Shown here: positions 32,461 to 43,864 of the stretch, piece by piece | Layout of the letters: the number at the start of each line of letters is the position of its first letter | How positions within the stretch are numbered: the first letter of the stretch is position 1 | Source: Mycolicibacterium neoaurum | Lineage (GTDB): Bacteria > Actinomycetota > Actinomycetes > Mycobacteriales > Mycobacteriaceae | NCBI RefSeq assembly: GCF_036946495.1 | Contig: NZ_JAQIIX010000002.1 | Span: 186,001 to 250,000 of the forward strand | Length of the DNA stretch: 64,000 nucleotides | Reading direction: 5' to 3' | Notes under the pieces: generated by a model | Seen by the model: the letters and a program-made list of their open reading frames with translations, nothing else | Databases searched by the model: none | What the model was told of the DNA's origin: nothing | Program-made: the position numbers and the translations under genes

Positions 32461-35400
32461 TTGTCCCCGTTCCCGAAGTTCTTGTCATGCTGCGAATTTG
32501 GCGGGCGGCCACCGACAGCGTGGCGAGGTCGCGCTGTCCCTCGGACTGGATCTCGTCGAGCGTGCGCTGCGCACGGTCCACCCGGGAGCTGTTGGTGAAC
32601 TCCCATTCTTCGATCTTCTGCTCACCGGTCTCGTCCGGTTCACCGACGGCGAGCACATCGAAGCACAATGCCCGCAGCGAGCCGTAGATATCATCGCGAA
32701 TAGCCAGCCGCGCCAACGAATGCCAGCGATCATCGCGTTCCAGGCCCGAGATCGCGGTCAACAGACCGTCGATACCCAGGTGATCCATCAACGCGAAGTA
32801 GGTGTCGGCCACCTCCACGGCGTCACGATCGGCGATATCGGCGATATCGATGACGTCGAGCAAGCTGTACCGGTACAGGCCGTTGGCCACCGTGTAGGCG
32901 AGCTCCTTGGACACCCCTTGCGCCTCGAACTCACCGGATTCCTTTGCCACGATGGCCTTGTCGTCACCGCGCAACCACTGCGGCATCAGCGGGGTCAGCG
33001 TGGCCACCTGCTCGGCGAACCGGTTGATCTCCGCACCGACGGCCAGCGGTTGCGGGCGGTAGTTGACCAGCCAGCGTCCCGCCCGGTCGATGAGCCTGCG
33101 CAGATCCAGGGTCATCCGGTCGGTGACCGCGGTGGGCAGTCCGCCGATCCCGGCCTCCTTGATATCCCGCCACACCTCGCCGACCTTGAAGATCGCATCG
33201 GTGGCCGCGTAGGCGCGCACCGCGTCGACCGGGCCGACGCCGGTGTCCTCTGTCATCCGGTAGGCGTAGGTGATGCCGCTGGTGTCCACCAGATCGTTGA
33301 CCAGCATGGTGGTCACGATCTCTCGGCGCAGCTGATGCGAGCGGATCTCCCCGACGAAGCGGTCCCGCAGCTCGACCGGGAAGTACTGCGGTATCCGCGC
33401 CGCGAACACCTCCTGGTCGGGCAGATCGGTGCGCAGCACCTCGTCCTTGAGCGTCAGTTTGACGTGCGCCATCAGGGTCGCCAGCTCGGGTGAGGTCAGC
33501 CCGATCCCGATCTCGCGGCGGCGCAGGATCTCCTTCTCCGAGGGCAGCGCCTCGAGTTCGCGGTTGAGCCCACGCTCGGTGACGAACTCGCGGATCTGGC
33601 GAGCGTGCACGGCCAACAGGCTGGCCGCATTCGCCCGGCTGGTCCCCATCAGGTCGTTCTGGTCGATGTTGTCGGCCAACACGAGTCGGCCGACCTCGTC
33701 GGTCATCGACATCAGCAGCTCGGTGCGCTCATCGGCACCGACCTTGCCGGTGGTGACCAGCGAGTCGACCAGGATCTTGATGTTGACCTCGTGATCGGAG
33801 CAATCCACCCCGGCGGAGTTGTCCAGCGCGTCGGTGTTGATCCGGCCGCCGGCCAGATCGAACTCGATACGACCGCGCTGCGTCACACCGAGGTTGCCGC
33901 CCTCCCCGACGACCTTGACGCGCAACTGGTTTCCGTTGACGCGCACGGCGTCATTGGCGCGGTCGCCCACATCGGCATCGGATTCGGACTCGGCCTTGAC
34001 GTAGGTGCCGATGCCGCCGTTCCAGAACAGGTCCACCGGGGCGAGCAGGATCGCCTTCATCAGGGCAGGTGGAGTCATCTCCTCCACACCGTCGGGTAGG
34101 CCGAGCACCTCTCGCACCTGGGGGCTGATCGGGATCGACTTCTGCGCGCGGCTGAACACCCCGCCGCCCTCGCTGATGAGGCTGGTGTCGTAATCGGCCC
34201 AACTGGACCGCGGCAGCGCGAACATCCGCTCGCGTTCGGCCCACGATGCGGCCGGGTCGGGATCGGGGTCCAGAAAGATGTCGCGGTGATCGAAGGCCGC
34301 GACGAGCCGGATGTGCTTGGACAGCAACATGCCGTTGCCGAAGACATCACCGCTCATATCGCCGACGCCGACGACGGTGAAGTCCTGGGACTGGGTGTCC
34401 ACCCCGATCTCGCGGAAGTGCCGCTTCACCGATTCCCAGGCGCCCCTGGCGGTGATTCCCATCGCCTTGTGGTCGTAACCGACCGAACCACCGGAGGCGA
34501 AGGCATCGCCGAGCCAGAAACCGTAGGACTTGGCCACATCGTTGGCGATATCGGAGAAGGTCGCGGTGCCCTTGTCCGCGGCGACCACCAGATAGGCGTC
34601 GTCACCGTCGCGGCGCACCACGCCGGCCGGGGTGACCACCTCACCGGTGGACTTGTCGACATTGTCGGTCAGGTCGAGCAGTCCCGAGATGAACAACCGG
34701 TAGCAGGCCACGCCCTCGGCGCGGGTGGCGTCGCGGTCGGCGGCCGCGTCACCGGTGGGCACCGGCGGCGACTTGACCACGAAACCACCCTTGGCGCCGA
34801 CCGGAACGATGACGGCGTTCTTGACCGCCTGTGCCTTGACCAGACCGAGGATCTCGGTGCGGAAGTCCTCGCGGCGGTCCGACCAGCGCAACCCGCCGCG
34901 GGCGACGAAGCCGAACCGCAGGTGCACACCTTCGACGCGCGGCGAGTAGACGAAGATCTCGAATTTGGGTCGGGGCAGCGGCAATTCGTCGATCAGACCG
35001 GGGTTCAGCTTGAACGACAGCACATCCTGAGCACGCGCCGAGTCCGGCGAGCCGACGAAGTAGTTCGTACGCAGGGTGGCCTGCACCAGGCTGGCGAAGG
35101 CCCGTAGCACCCGATCGGTGTCCAAGCTGACCAACGCGTCGATATCGGCCGCGACGGCAGCCGCGGCGGCCTGCGCATCCAGCGTCCGGCCGGATTCGGC
35201 GAGATCGGCTTCCGGGGTGAACAGCGCCTCGAACAGTTCCACCAGGGACCGTGCGGTGCTGGGATTCCCGTTGAGCACCCCTTCGACGAAGGACTGGCTG
35301 TACGGGAAACCCGCCTGCCGCAGGTATTTCGCGTATCCGCGCAGGATGGTCACCTGTTGCCAGGTCAGCCCGGCCCGCAGCACGAGCTCGTTGAAATGGT

Positions 35401-37312
35401 CGATCTCGGCGCGGCCGTGCCAGATCGCGGTGACCGTGTCGGCGAACCGGCGCGCCACATCCTCGATCTGCGAGTCGGGGGTCGACGGGATCGATTGATG
35501 CGGGGACACCCGGAACTGGTAGATCCACACCGGCAGCCCGTCCGGGCGGGTGACCATGAAGGGGCGCTCCTCGAGCACCACCACGCCCATGCACTGCAGC
35601 ATCGGCAACAGCTCCGACAGTGACGCCGAGCGGCCGCCCAGATACCAGGTCAGCCAATCGACACGGTCCTGACCGCCGTCCCGGAACACCAGCTTGACCG
35701 AATTATCCTGCAGTTCCTCGATGATCGCGATGTCATCGATGGCTTCCTGTGGTGTGAACGCCTGCTTGTACACCTCGGGGAAGGCGTTCGCGTAATGCTC
35801 CGCCGGCCCCTGGTCCAGGGAGCCGGACTTGACCGATCCGATCAACCGGTCCGCCCAGGTGCGCGCCGCTTCGGTCAGCAGCTGCTGGATCCGGTCCTCG
35901 TTCTCCGCCGAGGTGTCGATATCGGAGCGCTGCGCGCCGTCGGGCATCTTGACGGTGAAGTGCACCAGCGCCCACGGTGATTCGCTGACCCTGGCGGCGT
36001 AATCGATGCTCGCGCCGCCGAGTTCGCGCACCAGGATGTCCTGCATGGCCAACCGCACCGCAGTGGTGTAGCGATCGCGCGGCAGGTACACCAGTGCCGA
36101 GACGAAATGGCCGAGCTGGTCGGCACGCAGGAAAAGCAGGGTGCGCCGCAGCGACCCGAGGTCGACCACGGCACGCGCCATCTCCATCAGATCCGGGGTG
36201 TGCAGTGCGAAGAGCTCGGAACGCGGAATGGTCTGGATGACGTCGAGCATCAACTGGCCGGGATGGCTGGGATCCGAATGTGACTGCGCCAGCACCTCGT
36301 CGACCCGCCGGGAGATCAACGGGATCTCCAGCACATTGGCGTTCATGGCGGCGATGGTGAACAGGCCGACGAATCGGTGCTCGATGGCCTGGCCGGCCGA
36401 GGATCCCGCCGGGTTCTCGCGGACCACCACGATATAGGGATAGGCGCCGTACCGGACGAAACTGGGCATGGTCGCCTGGGCGAGCACCAGCAGGTCGTCG
36501 GCGTCGGTGAGTTGGGGCAGCACATCGGTGCGCAGCTTGAGCACACCGAGCCGACTGGCCGGATCGACGGTGGCCGCACCGTGCTGCACCACACACCGCT
36601 GATAGCCGAGCAGGACGAAATGACCGTCACCGAGCCAGTGCAGCAGCGCGGCCACATCGCGGCGATCCGGGCCGAGGAAATGCCCGGCGTGATCGGAGTC
36701 CAACGCGTTGGCCAGACCGATCAGCGTCGCGTTCAACGCCGCCGAATCGGCGGCCACCTCCCGCGCATCGGCCAGCACCGAGGGCAGCAGCTCGGTCACC
36801 CGCGCGACGGCATCGGCATCGGCGGAGGCGGCCAACCGGACGTGCACCCACATCTCGGGCGTTCCGTCGACCGCCGCATCGGGATCTGCCGCGGGTGCGA
36901 GCGCCACCAGGTCACCGTCGCTGTTGCGGCTGACCCGCAGCACCGGATTCATCACGCCGACATAGGCCACGCCCAGCCGGTGCAGCAGGACCGTGACCGA
37001 GTCCATCAGCATGGCGCTGTGATCGGTGACGATCTGGATGGCTGGACCGAAACCGGCCGGGTCGTCGGCCGGATACACCGCGACGAGGGTCTCCCCCGGT
37101 GCGCGGCGGTGACCGAGCGCCGCATGAGCGCTGATCAGTTCCGGGGACACCGGCGTCGTGGTGGGCCGCGCGATCGGCGCGGTGACCGCGGTATCCGCGG
37201 ACGGCGCGTCACCGAAGGGGCCGTGATGGGTCTCGGCGTAGGCGTCGGACAGCCGCGCCAGGGCATCCCGATCCAGATGCCACTGTTCGGTTGTTCCGGG
37301 GTTCACCGTCAT
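32453..37312 (-). CDS. gdh: NAD-specific glutamate dehydrogenase, large (GDH-180) type
   Basis: 1619-residue enzyme converting glutamate to 2-oxoglutarate and ammonia with NAD. The N-terminal 700 residues carry ACT-like regulatory regions. The catalytic core has RGGLRWSDRREDFRTE and PVGAKGGFVVK with the substrate-binding lysines. The NAD-binding loop is VVGVGDMSGDVFGNGM. Length fits the mycobacterial enzyme, which is inhibited by unphosphorylated GarA and relieved by PknG signalling (established knowledge). The ATG at 37310-37312 follows GAGGAG. Four 11-bp tandem repeats lie 20-64 bases upstream of the start. Confidence 0.96.
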   Translation of the reverse strand: MTVNPGTTEQWHLDRDALARLSDAYAETHHGPFGDAPSADTAVTAPIARPTTTPVSPELISAHAALGHRRAPGETLVAVYPADDPAGFGPAIQIVTDHSAMLMDSVTVLLHRLGVAYVGVMNPVLRVSRNSDGDLVALAPAADPDAAVDGTPEMWVHVRLAASADADAVARVTELLPSVLADAREVAADSAALNATLIGLANALDSDHAGHFLGPDRRDVAALLHWLGDGHFVLLGYQRCVVQHGAATVDPASRLGVLKLRTDVLPQLTDADDLLVLAQATMPSFVRYGAYPYIVVVRENPAGSSAGQAIEHRFVGLFTIAAMNANVLEIPLISRRVDEVLAQSHSDPSHPGQLMLDVIQTIPRSELFALHTPDLMEMARAVVDLGSLRRTLLFLRADQLGHFVSALVYLPRDRYTTAVRLAMQDILVRELGGASIDYAARVSESPWALVHFTVKMPDGAQRSDIDTSAENEDRIQQLLTEAARTWADRLIGSVKSGSLDQGPAEHYANAFPEVYKQAFTPQEAIDDIAIIEELQDNSVKLVFRDGGQDRVDWLTWYLGGRSASLSELLPMLQCMGVVVLEERPFMVTRPDGLPVWIYQFRVSPHQSIPSTPDSQIEDVARRFADTVTAIWHGRAEIDHFNELVLRAGLTWQQVTILRGYAKYLRQAGFPYSQSFVEGVLNGNPSTARSLVELFEALFTPEADLAESGRTLDAQAAAAAVAADIDALVSLDTDRVLRAFASLVQATLRTNYFVGSPDSARAQDVLSFKLNPGLIDELPLPRPKFEIFVYSPRVEGVHLRFGFVARGGLRWSDRREDFRTEILGLVKAQAVKNAVIVPVGAKGGFVVKSPPVPTGDAAADRDATRAEGVACYRLFISGLLDLTDNVDKSTGEVVTPAGVVRRDGDDAYLVVAADKGTATFSDIANDVAKSYGFWLGDAFASGGSVGYDHKAMGITARGAWESVKRHFREIGVDTQSQDFTVVGVGDMSGDVFGNGMLLSKHIRLVAAFDHRDIFLDPDPDPAASWAERERMFALPRSSWADYDTSLISEGGGVFSRAQKSIPISPQVREVLGLPDGVEEMTPPALMKAILLAPVDLFWNGGIGTYVKAESESDADVGDRANDAVRVNGNQLRVKVVGEGGNLGVTQRGRIEFDLAGGRINTDALDNSAGVDCSDHEVNIKILVDSLVTTGKVGADERTELLMSMTDEVGRLVLADNIDQNDLMGTSRANAASLLAVHARQIREFVTERGLNRELEALPSEKEILRRREIGIGLTSPELATLMAHVKLTLKDEVLRTDLPDQEVFAARIPQYFPVELRDRFVGEIRSHQLRREIVTTMLVNDLVDTSGITYAYRMTEDTGVGPVDAVRAYAATDAIFKVGEVWRDIKEAGIGGLPTAVTDRMTLDLRRLIDRAGRWLVNYRPQPLAVGAEINRFAEQVATLTPLMPQWLRGDDKAIVAKESGEFEAQGVSKELAYTVANGLYRYSLLDVIDIADIADRDAVEVADTYFALMDHLGIDGLLTAISGLERDDRWHSLARLAIRDDIYGSLRALCFDVLAVGEPDETGEQKIEEWEFTNSSRVDRAQRTLDEIQSEGQRDLATLSVAARQIRSMTRTSGTGTSG

Positions 37313-37332
37313 GGGCGAAGGCTCCTCACTGA

Positions 37333-37376
37333 GACTTCTTGGGGACTTCTCGGGGACTTCTGGGGGACTGCTCGGT
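37333..37376 (+). repeat. Four 11-bp tandem repeats upstream of gdh
   Basis: Units GACTTCTTGGG, GACTTCTCGGG and GACTTCTGGGG, then the degenerate GACTGCTCGGT, head to tail. The period equals about one helical turn, so a protein could bind all copies on one DNA face. They lie in the gdh leader or promoter, 20-64 bases before its ATG. Confidence 0.8.
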
Positions 37377-37471
37377 CGTACTCGTTGCCTGGCACGGCAA
37401 CCACACGAGCGACCCTATCCCCCTCGCGTGAGCTTTCGTCGCAGTCCCACAGGTTTACCCCCTCCACAACG

Positions 37472-37513
37472 ACGAAATGGTCGCCGGATGTCATCATCCG
37501 GCAACCATTTCGT
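37472..37513 (-). terminator. Hairpin terminator after ettA
   Basis: ACGAAATGGT-C-GCCGGATG pairs with CATCCGGC-A-ACCATTTCGT around a TCAT loop: 18 bp with one mismatch. It lies 28 bases past the ettA stop codon and separates ettA from gdh. Confidence 0.75.
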
Positions 37514-37540
37514 TGTTTTCAGTCCTTGAGACCGAGGTTT

Positions 37541-39214
<1,674 letters not shown>

Positions 39215-39291
39215 GCCGTCGTCATGCCTTTCGTCTGGCTGCAGATCGCGTAAAACTCGCATCCCATCCTAGGCACCGGCCGAATACCCGG

Positions 39292-39750
39292 TTACGCCGA
39301 CAGGGACAGCCCTTGCTCGGCGACCGCATCACGGGCCATATCGGGGATCGCGTCCTCGGCGTCGGATTCATCCTGCGGTGCCGGGTTCCCGACTGCACGG
39401 GTGCGTTCCAGCTTGGCGCGGCATCTGCTGAGATCGGGCCCCACCGAGTTGGCCCGCACCTCGACCGAGGTCCGGCGGTTACCGTCCTTGTCCTCGTACT
39501 CGTCGGTGTGGATGTATCCGACCACGACGACCGGATCACCCTTGTAGAGCACACTGGTGATCCCATCGGCGACCTTGCCCCAGCAGTTGACGGTGACGAA
39601 CAGCGAGTTGCCGCTCTCCCAGCTGCCATCGGGCATCTTGCGCCGCGAGTTGCTGACCACCCGGAAGCGGACGAAGTCCTGATCACCGACGCGCCGGGCG
39701 ACGGGGTCGGTGGCGACGGTGCCGACGACGGAAAACGGGGTCTCGAACAT
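39292..39750 (-). CDS. ssb: Single-stranded DNA-binding protein, second paralogue
   Basis: 152 residues. It starts MFETPFSVVGTVATDPVARRVG, with an OB-fold up to about 110 (FVRFRVVSNSRR, SLFVTVNCWGKVADGI, VVVGYIHTDEYEDKDGNRR). The C-terminus lacks the acidic DDxPF tip of housekeeping SSB and ends EQGLSLSA, so it probably does not recruit the usual partners. It corresponds to the SSB-like gene next to ettA in M. tuberculosis (Rv2478c). AAGG lies seven bases upstream of the ATG. Two DnaA-box-like sites lie 109-135 bases upstream of its start. Confidence 0.9.
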   Translation of the reverse strand: MFETPFSVVGTVATDPVARRVGDQDFVRFRVVSNSRRKMPDGSWESGNSLFVTVNCWGKVADGITSVLYKGDPVVVVGYIHTDEYEDKDGNRRTSVEVRANSVGPDLSRCRAKLERTRAVGNPAPQDESDAEDAIPDMARDAVAEQGLSLSA

Positions 39751-39858
39751 GGCATGCCTTTCGGGTCGTGCGCGGCGCCCGGTGGCACCGGCCTGTGCAC
39801 CCATTGACCCGGCGCGAACCGACACCGTGGCGCGGCACCCGCACGCCGCGGGCAATGT

Positions 39859-39885
39859 TGTGGATGAATCCGCAACTGTGGATAA
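39859..39885. promoter_or_regulatory. Two DnaA-box-like sequences
   Basis: TGTGGATGA (39859-39867) and TGTGGATAA (39877-39885), same orientation, 18 bases centre to centre. The second is exactly the reverse complement of the classic box TTATCCACA; the first has one change. They lie in the divergent region between ssb and the kinase gene. They may be chance or may tie both promoters to DnaA. Confidence 0.45.
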
Positions 39886-39981
39886 CTGCCCGGTTACCGC
39901 CCACCAGCCACCCACCGCGAGGCTTTGCGCGATGATCGACGGTGTGGCAGATGAGGGCACCGCAGTGATCGGACGCGCGCA

Positions 39982-41823
39982 ATGACGATGCCGCAACGTC
40001 TGACGGACCGCTATGAGCTGGGCGAACTGCTCGGCTTCGGTGGCATGTCGGAGGTGCACCGGGCGCGCGATATCCGGCTGCACCGCGACGTGGCGATCAA
40101 GATCCTGCGCGCGGATCTGGCCCGCGACCCGAACTTCTCCCAACGGTTCCGGCGTGAGGCTCGGCACACCGCGGCGCTGAACCATCCGTCGATCGTCGCG
40201 GTGTACGACACCGGCGAGGCACAGACCTCGACCGGCAGGTTGCCGTTCCTGGTCATGGAGTACGTCGACGGTATGACCGTCAGCCAGCTGATCCAGCAGC
40301 ATGGGACATTGCCCCCGGCGCAGGCGATGGCCATCATCGACGGGGTCTGCACGGCGTTGGAGTTCAGCCACAGCCGCGGCATCGTGCACCGCGATATCAA
40401 GCCGGCCAACATCATGGTCACCCCGAGCGGTGCGGTGAAGGTCATGGACTTCGGGATCGCCCGCTCCATGAACGCCACCACCGGTGACCGGCTGACGGCC
40501 ACCTCGGCGGTCGTCGGCACGGCGGCGTACTTCTCCCCCGAACAGGCCCGCGGTCAGCAGGTCGACGCGCGCACCGACGTGTACTCGCTCGGCTGTGTGC
40601 TCTACGAGATGCTCACCGGGCAGGCGCCGTTCACCGGCGACACCCCGCTGTCCGTGGCCTACCAGCATGTGCGGGAACGCCCGGTCGCGCCGTCCAAGCG
40701 TCACCCCGGCATCTCCCCCGAACTCGATGCGGTGGTGCTGACGGCATTGGCCAAGAAGCCGGGCAAGCGCTATCAGAGCGCCGCCGAGCTGCAGGCAGAC
40801 CTACGCCGGGTCAGTGCCGGCGGCAGCCCGGTGGCCACGGCACCGCAGGCCGACGAACTCGATCCGCCCGATGCCGGTGAGCCCGCCGGGCCACTCACCC
40901 TGCAGATGCCCGCGCAACCGGCCGGCGGCAGGACCCGGCGCTGGGCCATCGCCGGTGCGCTCGCGGCGGTGCTGGCGCTGGTGGCCGGCGGCGTCTACGT
41001 CGTCGGCGCACTGAACCGGGTCCAGGTGCCCGATGTCACGGGGCTGGACCGTGCGGCAGCGGTGAGCCAGTTGCAGGACAGCGGACTCAATCCCACGGTC
41101 GACACCATGCCCGACGGCACGGTGCAGGCCGGTCAGGTGATCGGCACCGATCCGTCCGCGGGTTCGTCGGTCTCCGAGGGCGGCGATATCACCGTCAACG
41201 TATCGACCGGGCCCGAACAGCGGCGGGTGCCCGATGTCGCCTCGATGTCCTACGAGGACGCCGTGCGGGCACTGCGTGAGGCCGGGTTCGACAACGTCCG
41301 CCGCCAACCGCAGGCCTCGTCGGCCCAACAGCTCGACCGGGCCATCGGCACCGAGCCCGCCGCCGGTCAGGATTCGGCCACCAGCAACGAGATCGTCATC
41401 ATGGTCGGGTCGGGCCCGTCCTCGCGACAGCTTCCCGATGTCACCGGCCAGACCGTCGAGCAGGCGACCAAGAACCTCGACACCGCGGGTTTCACCACCA
41501 TCCTGCAGGCCGATACCGACGGGGTGCTACCCGCAGGTGAGGTGGCGGGCACCGATCCGGCGCCGGGTGCGTCGGTGGCCACCGACGCCCCGATCACGTT
41601 GAAGGTCTCTCGCGGGAACCAGTTCCCCATGCCGGACCTCACCGGGCTGTTCTACGCGGACGCCCTGCAGCAGCTACAGGCCCTCGGCTTCACCGGTCGA
41701 CTGCTCAAGGGCCCCGATGTGGACGCCGGCGGTGACCGGCGCGCCCGAGTGGTGCGCCAGGACCCCGCGCCGCGCGCTGGGGTGAACCGTGACGGGACCA
41801 TCACGGTGAGCTACGGCAGCTGA
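39982..41823 (+). CDS. PASTA-domain serine/threonine protein kinase (PknB-like)
   Basis: 613-residue membrane kinase. The kinase domain is about 11-275. The Gly-rich loop GFGGMSEV is at 18-25, with Lys40, catalytic Asp138 in HRDIKPAN and Asp157 in DFG. The activation loop Thr172 and Thr174 match the PknB autophosphorylation sites. A Pro-rich juxtamembrane linker leads to one helix (about 321-343) and four extracellular PASTA repeats (about 346-412, 413-480, 481-546, 547-613). PASTA repeats sense peptidoglycan fragments. Housekeeping pknB sits in the pstP-rodA-pbpA cluster near oriC, so this is a second PASTA kinase. It is divergent from ssb. Confidence 0.93.
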   Translation: MTMPQRLTDRYELGELLGFGGMSEVHRARDIRLHRDVAIKILRADLARDPNFSQRFRREARHTAALNHPSIVAVYDTGEAQTSTGRLPFLVMEYVDGMTVSQLIQQHGTLPPAQAMAIIDGVCTALEFSHSRGIVHRDIKPANIMVTPSGAVKVMDFGIARSMNATTGDRLTATSAVVGTAAYFSPEQARGQQVDARTDVYSLGCVLYEMLTGQAPFTGDTPLSVAYQHVRERPVAPSKRHPGISPELDAVVLTALAKKPGKRYQSAAELQADLRRVSAGGSPVATAPQADELDPPDAGEPAGPLTLQMPAQPAGGRTRRWAIAGALAAVLALVAGGVYVVGALNRVQVPDVTGLDRAAAVSQLQDSGLNPTVDTMPDGTVQAGQVIGTDPSAGSSVSEGGDITVNVSTGPEQRRVPDVASMSYEDAVRALREAGFDNVRRQPQASSAQQLDRAIGTEPAAGQDSATSNEIVIMVGSGPSSRQLPDVTGQTVEQATKNLDTAGFTTILQADTDGVLPAGEVAGTDPAPGASVATDAPITLKVSRGNQFPMPDLTGLFYADALQQLQALGFTGRLLKGPDVDAGGDRRARVVRQDPAPRAGVNRDGTITVSYGS

Positions 41824-41831
41824 GGACGCCG

Positions 41832-43841
41832 CTAGGAGGTCTTGTTGCGGTTGTCGATATCGGCGAGCTTGGCCAGCATGTTGTTGTAGGCCGCCAGCTC
41901 GGCGTCCTCATCGCGGTCGGCGGCGCGGTCGAGCCGTTTGGCCGCACGGTTGTCGCTGCGTCGCCACTGGATCAACAGCGCGAGCATCACCAGCACCAAC
42001 GGCACCTCACCGGCCGCCCAGGCGATACCTCCGCCGAGCTTCTGGTCGGCGAGCAGATCGGAATTCCACGGCAACTGCAGCGAGCGGTAGAAGTCACCGG
42101 CGAGCACGGTGTTCATCCCCATCATGACCACGCCGAAGAATGCGTGCAGCGGCAGTGAGCCGAACACCATGGCGAGCTTGCCGAGCGGCGGAATCGGCCG
42201 TGGGGTGGGGTCCACGCCGATGACCACCCAGTAGAACAGGTAACCGCTGAGCAGGAAGTGCACATTCATCGCCAGGTGCGCACCGTGGCTGTCGGCCGCG
42301 GCATCGAAGATGCCACCGAAGTACAGGCCGTAGAACCCCGCCACGAAGATCGCGGTCGACACGATCGGATTGGTGAAGAACTGGGACACCTTGCTGTGCA
42401 ATGCGGCCAGCAGCCACTCGCGCGGACCGGGCGGCCGACCCTTGCCCGCGGTGGGCAGCGCGCGCAGCGCCAGCGTCACCGGTGCGCCGAGCACCAGCAG
42501 CACCGGCACCAACATCGACAACAGCATGTGGGCCGTCATGTGCATGCTGAACATCGCGGGCATATAGCGGCCCAGGCCCGAGGACGTCGTGAACAGCAGC
42601 GCCGCACATCCCAGTAGCCAGGCAAGGATCCGCCCGGCGGGCCAGCCGTCACCGCGTCGGCGCAGCCGCACCACCGCGAGCACGTAGACGGTGGCCGCGA
42701 TGATCGCCGCGGTGCCGAAGATGAGGTCGAAACGCCATTCGAACAGGATTCGGGCCAACGTCGGCGGTCCGGCGAGGTCGTAGCCGATGGCGACCTCGGT
42801 GATCGACGGCAACCGCACCGGCGGCGGGGGCGGGGTACGGCCGAGCGCGACCGCGAGCCCGAAGGTGATCCCGAAGATGAGCGATTCGACGAAGGCCAAC
42901 CGGATCAGCGGACCGCGTGCGGTGGGGTCCGCCTCCAGCGCGGTGACGGCGCGCCTGCGCTGCAACCAGCCGAGGACACCGAGGGCCAGCAGCGCGGTCA
43001 TCTTGCCGACCAGCAGCCATCCGTAGGTCTGGGTGAACAGGTCGGCCGGTTGAATCCGGACCAACGCGTTGCCGACACCGGAGAGCGCCATGGCCAAGAA
43101 ACACCACACCGCGATCCGCGAGAAACGCCGCGCCGCCAGGTCGGTGTGCTCGCCACCGCGGAACGCCAGTGCCCACAGCGCCAGCAACCCGCCGGCCCAC
43201 AGCACTCCGGCGACCAGGTGGATGAGCAGGCTGTTGGTGGCGACGTCGTGACTGCCGCCCGAGGAGGAATGTCCGGTCAATGCCAGTGGCAGCAAGGTGA
43301 TCAGTGATCCGGCCAGCAGCACCGGTGTCCAGGACCAGCGCAGCACCGGGATGCCGGCGAGCGTGACGACGGCCGCGAGCAGCGCCGTCCACCGCCACGT
43401 GCCCGCGGTCTCGACCATGCTGGCCACGGTCCAGATATCGACCGGGTTGAGTCGGTCGGCCAGCGGGGCCCCGGTGATATCGGAGACCGTCAGCGGCACC
43501 AACAGCACCGCGCACACCGTCCACACGCCGGCGGCGACGGTCCCGGTTCGCAGCGCCCGGTACCCGGCCACGTCCAACACACCGCTGCGTTGCGGCGGGA
43601 CCAGGAACGCTGCCATCAGGAAGGAGCCGACGGCGACGGCGGCCGCGATCTCACCGGCGGCCCGGACGAAGGGCAGCCCGTAGGTGGTGGCCGGGCCGGG
43701 GTCGGGCAGCCCGGTGGCGGCCAGCGCGTCGACCAGCGACAGGCCACCGATACCGGCGGCGACCGCGCCGGCCAGCAATGCGACGCCCCACAGCGTCGGC
43801 CAGACGGCACGCACGCGGACCGGGGCCGCAACGGTAGTCAT
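41832..43841 (-). CDS. CopD-CtaG fusion membrane protein (Rv0102 type)
   Basis: 669-residue protein with many membrane helices, joining two domains. The N-terminal part (about 1-320) is CopD-like, with GHSSSGGSHDVATNSLLIHLVAGVLWAGG and conserved His residues. The C-terminal part (about 350-630) is the caa3-type CtaG domain, with FSMHMTAHMLLSMLVPVLLVLGAP and FLLSGYLFYWVVIG. These domains are associated with copper import and copper delivery to cytochrome oxidase. The tail is charged and cytoplasmic. It matches the layout of M. tuberculosis Rv0102, which lies elsewhere in that genome. It ends eight bases from the convergent kinase. Confidence 0.85.
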   Translation of the reverse strand: MTTVAAPVRVRAVWPTLWGVALLAGAVAAGIGGLSLVDALAATGLPDPGPATTYGLPFVRAAGEIAAAVAVGSFLMAAFLVPPQRSGVLDVAGYRALRTGTVAAGVWTVCAVLLVPLTVSDITGAPLADRLNPVDIWTVASMVETAGTWRWTALLAAVVTLAGIPVLRWSWTPVLLAGSLITLLPLALTGHSSSGGSHDVATNSLLIHLVAGVLWAGGLLALWALAFRGGEHTDLAARRFSRIAVWCFLAMALSGVGNALVRIQPADLFTQTYGWLLVGKMTALLALGVLGWLQRRRAVTALEADPTARGPLIRLAFVESLIFGITFGLAVALGRTPPPPPVRLPSITEVAIGYDLAGPPTLARILFEWRFDLIFGTAAIIAATVYVLAVVRLRRRGDGWPAGRILAWLLGCAALLFTTSSGLGRYMPAMFSMHMTAHMLLSMLVPVLLVLGAPVTLALRALPTAGKGRPPGPREWLLAALHSKVSQFFTNPIVSTAIFVAGFYGLYFGGIFDAAADSHGAHLAMNVHFLLSGYLFYWVVIGVDPTPRPIPPLGKLAMVFGSLPLHAFFGVVMMGMNTVLAGDFYRSLQLPWNSDLLADQKLGGGIAWAAGEVPLVLVMLALLIQWRRSDNRAAKRLDRAADRDEDAELAAYNNMLAKLADIDNRNKTS

Positions 43842-43864
43842 ACCGTCAAGGGTAGGCGGGGGTC

